Made by a program: the position numbers and the translations under genes
Assembly: GCA_902464115.1 (NCBI GenBank)
Contig: CABQIF010000041.1
Location: 1-16,229, forward strand
Reading direction: 5' to 3'
Origin: an uncultured Ruminococcus sp.
GTDB lineage: Bacteria; Bacillota; Clostridia; Oscillospirales; Ruminococcaceae
DNA length: 16,229 nt
Shown here: piece by piece, positions 13,307 through 16,229 of the stretch
Numbering within the stretch: position 1 is the first letter of the stretch
Layout: every line of letters starts with the position of its first letter
Notes under the pieces: generated by a model
Seen by the model: only the letters and a program-made list of their open reading frames with translations
Databases searched by the model: none
What the model was told of the DNA's origin: nothing

Positions 13307-14728
13307 TTGGAAGCGATGAAAAACGCAATGGCAAAACCAAATATGGCATTGGAAAAAGTGCCGATGCCGGAACGAGATCCAAAAGAACGGGCAACTTGTT
13401 TTGAAGAAGTTGCAAAGGGATATACGCCGGAAATGGCAATGGAAGAAGCAACTCGCTGTCTGAACTGCAAGGCAAAGCCTTGTGTGGCAGGATGTCCGGT
13501 CGGTGTTCGTATCCCGGAATTTATTCAGCAGATGGCAACTGGAAATTTCTTAGAAGCTTATCAGATCATTACCTCCACCAACAGTCTGCCGGCAGTCTGC
13601 GGAAGAGTCTGTCCGCAGGAATCGCAGTGTGAGGGCAAGTGTGTCCGTGGCAAGAAGGGTCAGCCGGTCGGCATCGGTCGTCTGGAACGGTTTGCCGCAG
13701 ACTATGCAAGAGAACACGGAAACTTGCAGACAAAACCCGTTGCACCGAACGGGCACAAGGTTGCTGTTGTTGGCGGCGGCCCTGCTGGTCTGACCTGTGC
13801 TGGCGATCTGGCACGGATGGGCTATCAGGTAACCATTTTTGAAGCATTTCAGGTTGCTGGCGGTGTTCTGATGTATGGCATTCCGGAATTCCGTCTGCCG
13901 AAGAGCATTGTACAGAAAGAAGTTAAAACACTGGAAGAATTGGGCGTTGAAATCCGTCCAAATATGGTAATCGGCAAGATTCTTTCCATTGATGAACTGA
14001 TGGAAGACGGCTATGAAGCAGTATTTGTTGGTTCTGGTGCAGGTCTGCCTCGATTTATGGGTATTCCGGGCGAATCGCTGGTTGGTGTTTGCTCTGCAAA
14101 CGAATATCTGACCCGAATCAACCTGATGAAGGGTTATCGGGAAGAATATGATACACCAGTCATGAAGTCCAAGGCAGTTGCAGTTGTCGGCGGCGGAAAT
14201 GTTGCAATGGATGCTGCAAGAAGTGCATTGCGGATGGGTGCAGAACACGTTTATATTGTTTACCGCCGTTCCGAAGCAGAAATGCCAGCAAGAAAAGAAG
14301 AAGTACACCACGCAAAGGAAGAGGGCGTAGAGTTCCTGAACCTGAACAATCCGGTAGAAATTCTGGGCGATGAAAAGACTGGCAGAGTCAACGGCATGAA
14401 GTGCATCAAGATGGAACTGGGTGAACCGGACGAAAGCGGCAGACGGCGGCCAGTTGCAATTCCGGGCAGTGAATATGTGCTGGATGTAGATACCGTTATC
14501 ATGTCCATTGGTACTTCTCCGAACCCGCTGATTCGGACAACCACAGCTGGATTGGAAGCCAACAAGCGGGGCTGTCTGATCGTCAACGAAGATACCATGC
14601 AGACTACCAAGGATGGTGTCTATGCAGGCGGCGACGCAGTAACCGGTGCAGCAACGGTGATTCTGGCAATGGGAGCTGGTAAAAAAGCAGCAGCGTCCAT
14701 TGACGAATATATCAAAGCGAAGGCGTAA
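13307..14728 (+). CDS. nfnB: NfnB, large subunit of NADH-dependent ferredoxin:NADP oxidoreductase (GltA-like)
   Basis: NfnB carries the bifurcating FAD and two [4Fe-4S] clusters and binds NADPH. Cysteine ligands are visible as CLNCKAKPCVAGCPV (C51, C54, C59, C63) and as VCGRVCPQESQCEGKC (C98, C102, C108, C112). The FAD dinucleotide fold follows with VVGGGPAGL (about 153-161), then the NADPH fold with VVGGGNVAMDAAR and the phosphate-binding YRR. It ends with a GGDAVTGAATVILAMGAGK FAD motif. The length of 473 fits. It would often be labelled glutamate synthase small subunit; adjacency to nfnA favours NfnB. The TTG at 13307 is the best start: GGAAAGGAG (13286-13294) is 12 bases upstream, and no ATG in frame lies between. 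An ATG at 13316 is the alternative. Confidence 0.93.
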   Translation: MEAMKNAMAKPNMALEKVPMPERDPKERATCFEEVAKGYTPEMAMEEATRCLNCKAKPCVAGCPVGVRIPEFIQQMATGNFLEAYQIITSTNSLPAVCGRVCPQESQCEGKCVRGKKGQPVGIGRLERFAADYAREHGNLQTKPVAPNGHKVAVVGGGPAGLTCAGDLARMGYQVTIFEAFQVAGGVLMYGIPEFRLPKSIVQKEVKTLEELGVEIRPNMVIGKILSIDELMEDGYEAVFVGSGAGLPRFMGIPGESLVGVCSANEYLTRINLMKGYREEYDTPVMKSKAVAVVGGGNVAMDAARSALRMGAEHVYIVYRRSEAEMPARKEEVHHAKEEGVEFLNLNNPVEILGDEKTGRVNGMKCIKMELGEPDESGRRRPVAIPGSEYVLDVDTVIMSIGTSPNPLIRTTTAGLEANKRGCLIVNEDTMQTTKDGVYAGGDAVTGAATVILAMGAGKKAAASIDEYIKAKA

Positions 14729-14746
14729 GCCGGAAAGGAACACAGC

Positions 14747-15235
14747 ATGAGAAAAAGAATGGCAAAATACGGATTGGCAGTCAGTGTAGCAGCATTGACG
14801 GGAGCTTTAAGCATGATGCCTGCCGCTGCATCCAGCGGTAGCAGCAGTTCCTCCTCTACTGGAAGCGGTGGAATGATTGGCTCTCTGATTATGATGGTAT
14901 TGCTGTTTGCGGTCATGTATTTTATCCTGATTCGTCCGCAGAAGAAGAAGGAAAAGGAACAGCAGGCGATGCAGCGTGCCGTACGGGTTGGCGATGAAAT
15001 CGTTACCATCGGCGGAATTGTTGGTCTAGTAACCCGTGTGGAAGACGATACCATTCAGATTGAAACGGGTGGCGACCGTCACAAGATGCGGATTAAGACC
15101 TGGGCAATTCAGGAAAACATCACCGTTAAGGAAGACAACGAACGGGCAAAGGCTGCTGCGGCAGAAGAAGCCAAGGCAAAGAAAGAATCCAAGAAAAAGA
15201 AGAAGGACGACGAAGACGGCGTTCTGAAGGACTAA
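14747..15235 (+). CDS. yajC: YajC-family Sec accessory protein with signal-peptide-like extension
   Basis: YajC is a small single-pass protein that associates with SecDF and the SecYEG translocon. The core is clear: a membrane helix at about 43-62 followed by the RPQKKKEKEQQ turn (63-73), then VRVGDEIVTIGGIVGLV and an HKMRIKTWAI strand region. The protein has 162 residues, whereas typical YajC has about 85-110 and starts at the membrane helix. The extra parts are an N-terminal hydrophobic, signal-peptide-like segment (about 1-28, ending AAA), a Ser/Gly linker (29-42), and a Lys/Glu/Ala-rich cytoplasmic tail (about 130-162). AAAGGAA at 14734-14740 precedes ATG 14747. It lies 18 bases after nfnB, apparently cotranscribed, and without secDF next to it in the window. 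Confidence 0.88.
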   Translation: MRKRMAKYGLAVSVAALTGALSMMPAAASSGSSSSSSTGSGGMIGSLIMMVLLFAVMYFILIRPQKKKEKEQQAMQRAVRVGDEIVTIGGIVGLVTRVEDDTIQIETGGDRHKMRIKTWAIQENITVKEDNERAKAAAAEEAKAKKESKKKKKDDEDGVLKD

Positions 15236-15258
15236 GGATTTTTTTAAGTACATGAAAG

Positions 15259-15297
15259 AAAAAGGCAGCAAATCAGAAATTGGTGAGCCGCCTTTTT
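15259..15297 (+). terminator. Intrinsic terminator after yajC
   Basis: AAAAAGGC (15259-15266) pairs with GCCTTTTT (15290-15297); an inner GC/GC pair extends it past an A-C mismatch. The T run is five long and built into the stem, so the element is moderate in strength and could also work on the minus strand. It lies only 20 bases before the next gene. Confidence 0.7.
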
Positions 15298-15316
15298 CGT
15301 CAAAAGGAGGATGTAT

Positions 15317-16229
15317 ATGAAGTTTTTGAAAAAGGGATTAGCAGTTCTATTTGCTTGTACATTTGTTTCTGTACCGCTTTATCATCCTGTGAAAGCAGAT
15401 GCTGTTAGCATGGATGATATGGGCGATATGAATGAAGACCAGGAAGTTTCTGTTTCGGATGCGGTAGAAATTTTGACGATATATGCAAAAAGTGCTGCCG
15501 GACAATCGCCCTCTGTAACAGAGCGGAAAAGATTTGTTGCAGATGTCAATTATGATGTCCAAATCACGGTGGAAGATGCAGTTTATGTGTTGACTTATTA
15601 TGCAAAAACGGCAGCTGGTTTGTCACCATCCTGGAAGAGCCTTGGTATTTCCATGCCCCAGCGTTGTCCAGAAATAGCATCGCACAAGAGGACTTATACA
15701 ACTAAAACAGAAACCGGAAATTTAGTGAATGTATCGTTTCTTGATATCGATGATGATGGAGAAAAAGAAACAATCGCTAAGTATAAAGTAGATGGACAAT
15801 ATGACCACAGTTATTTCTATAATGTTTATGAGCAAGATGGTTCGGTAAATACTTATGAGGGACGGTCAGGAAATTCCAGTAAATCAGAACGCATCACACT
15901 TGTTTATGATAAGAATATCGGTAAAAAATATCTTGCAAATATTGAACGTTTTTTTAAATACTGGAATGGACAAGGTTTAAGTTTAATTCGTTATGATGGA
16001 AAACAGGTGGCATCCTATTATACGCTTAATACAAATAATGGGTATGGGGGGTATTCATACCCAATCCTGGTAGAATTAAACACCAGTACAGAATTTACAA
16101 TTTCCGGAAACTTAGTGACATTAGAAGAAGCACAGAACTATTTTGAAAATATCGAAATTTTAGATTTGGATGAACGAAATCTGGCGAATCGGTATTCCAA
16201 TTACTTGAAAAATTATAATAAGTATATGG
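15317..16229 (+). CDS. Secreted protein with N-terminal type I dockerin (3' end cut by window)
   Basis: The frame stays open from ATG 15317 to the window edge, giving 304 visible residues. A signal peptide occupies about 1-27 (basic start, hydrophobic core, cut after VKA). A dockerin follows at once, about 37-101. Its first loop has D37, N39, D41 and D48; the second has D76, N78, D80 and D87. Each is followed by a helix ending YAKSAAG or YAKTAAG. The remaining 200 residues are rich in Asn, Tyr and Ser. They include FLDIDDDGEKET (about 152-163), which resembles the acidic loops of VCBS/FG-GAP-like lipoproteins. I do not recognise a catalytic domain. AAAAGGAGG (15302-15310) is 6 bases upstream; an ATG at 15311 is too close to it. 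No promoter is visible after the terminator. The gene is more AT-rich than its neighbours. Confidence 0.85.
   Translation, partial: MKFLKKGLAVLFACTFVSVPLYHPVKADAVSMDDMGDMNEDQEVSVSDAVEILTIYAKSAAGQSPSVTERKRFVADVNYDVQITVEDAVYVLTYYAKTAAGLSPSWKSLGISMPQRCPEIASHKRTYTTKTETGNLVNVSFLDIDDDGEKETIAKYKVDGQYDHSYFYNVYEQDGSVNTYEGRSGNSSKSERITLVYDKNIGKKYLANIERFFKYWNGQGLSLIRYDGKQVASYYTLNTNNGYGGYSYPILVELNTSTEFTISGNLVTLEEAQNYFENIEILDLDERNLANRYSNYLKNYNKYM

Noticed and set aside
13550..14743. 397-residue open frame on the minus strand, opposite nfnB
   Set aside because: It is antisense to an unambiguous nfnB, and its Cys/Asn/Phe-rich translation has no recognisable motif.

Overview
The window looks like chromosome from a dockerin-bearing, low-GC Gram-positive anaerobe, most likely a Ruminococcus or close relative in the Oscillospiraceae. 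Three things point there: the housekeeping gene order rdgB-yhbY-nadD-yqeK-LCP-rsfS-leuS is typical of Clostridia; NfnAB (an electron-bifurcating anaerobe enzyme) and a CD1247-like protein are present; and two secreted proteins carry type I dockerin repeats with the signature YAKxAAG. The species cannot be fixed by reading alone. Every supported gene is on the + strand.

Region 1 (1-6600) is a tight run of housekeeping genes: the 3' part of rdgB (nucleotide-pool cleaning), yhbY (ribosome assembly), nadD (NAD synthesis), yqeK (Ap4A hydrolase family), an LCP-family cell wall protein, rsfS (ribosome silencing), a four-helix membrane protein of unknown function, and leuS. Genes overlap or sit within a few dozen bases, so cotranscription is likely.

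Region 2 (6601-7110) is a single-gene unit: a consensus sigma-A promoter, about 220 nt of structured 5' leader, the 57-residue ribosomal protein bS21 (rpsU, GTG start), and a strong intrinsic terminator. The leader is the most interesting unexplained element in the window.

Region 3 (7111-9254) holds a YqeG-family HAD phosphatase, aroQ (type II dehydroquinase) and an M24 Xaa-Pro peptidase, closely packed. Region 4 (9255-10902) is a BspA-like leucine-rich-repeat protein with a C-terminal dockerin. It has its own promoter and sits between the peptidase gene and efp.

Region 5 (10903-12267) has its own promoter, efp, a CD1247-like acidic zinc-ribbon protein, and a terminator. Region 6 (12268-15297) has a promoter, nfnA, nfnB, a yajC with an unusual signal-peptide extension, and a terminator. 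Region 7 (15298-end) starts a second secreted dockerin protein. Its dockerin is at the N-terminus, it is cut by the window edge, and it is visibly more AT-rich than the rest.

The main theme is growth and translation (YhbY, RsfS, LeuS, bS21, EF-P) plus redox metabolism (NadD, NfnAB). Two extracellular, probably cohesin-bound proteins are interspersed. No tRNA, rRNA, CRISPR array or mobile element was seen.
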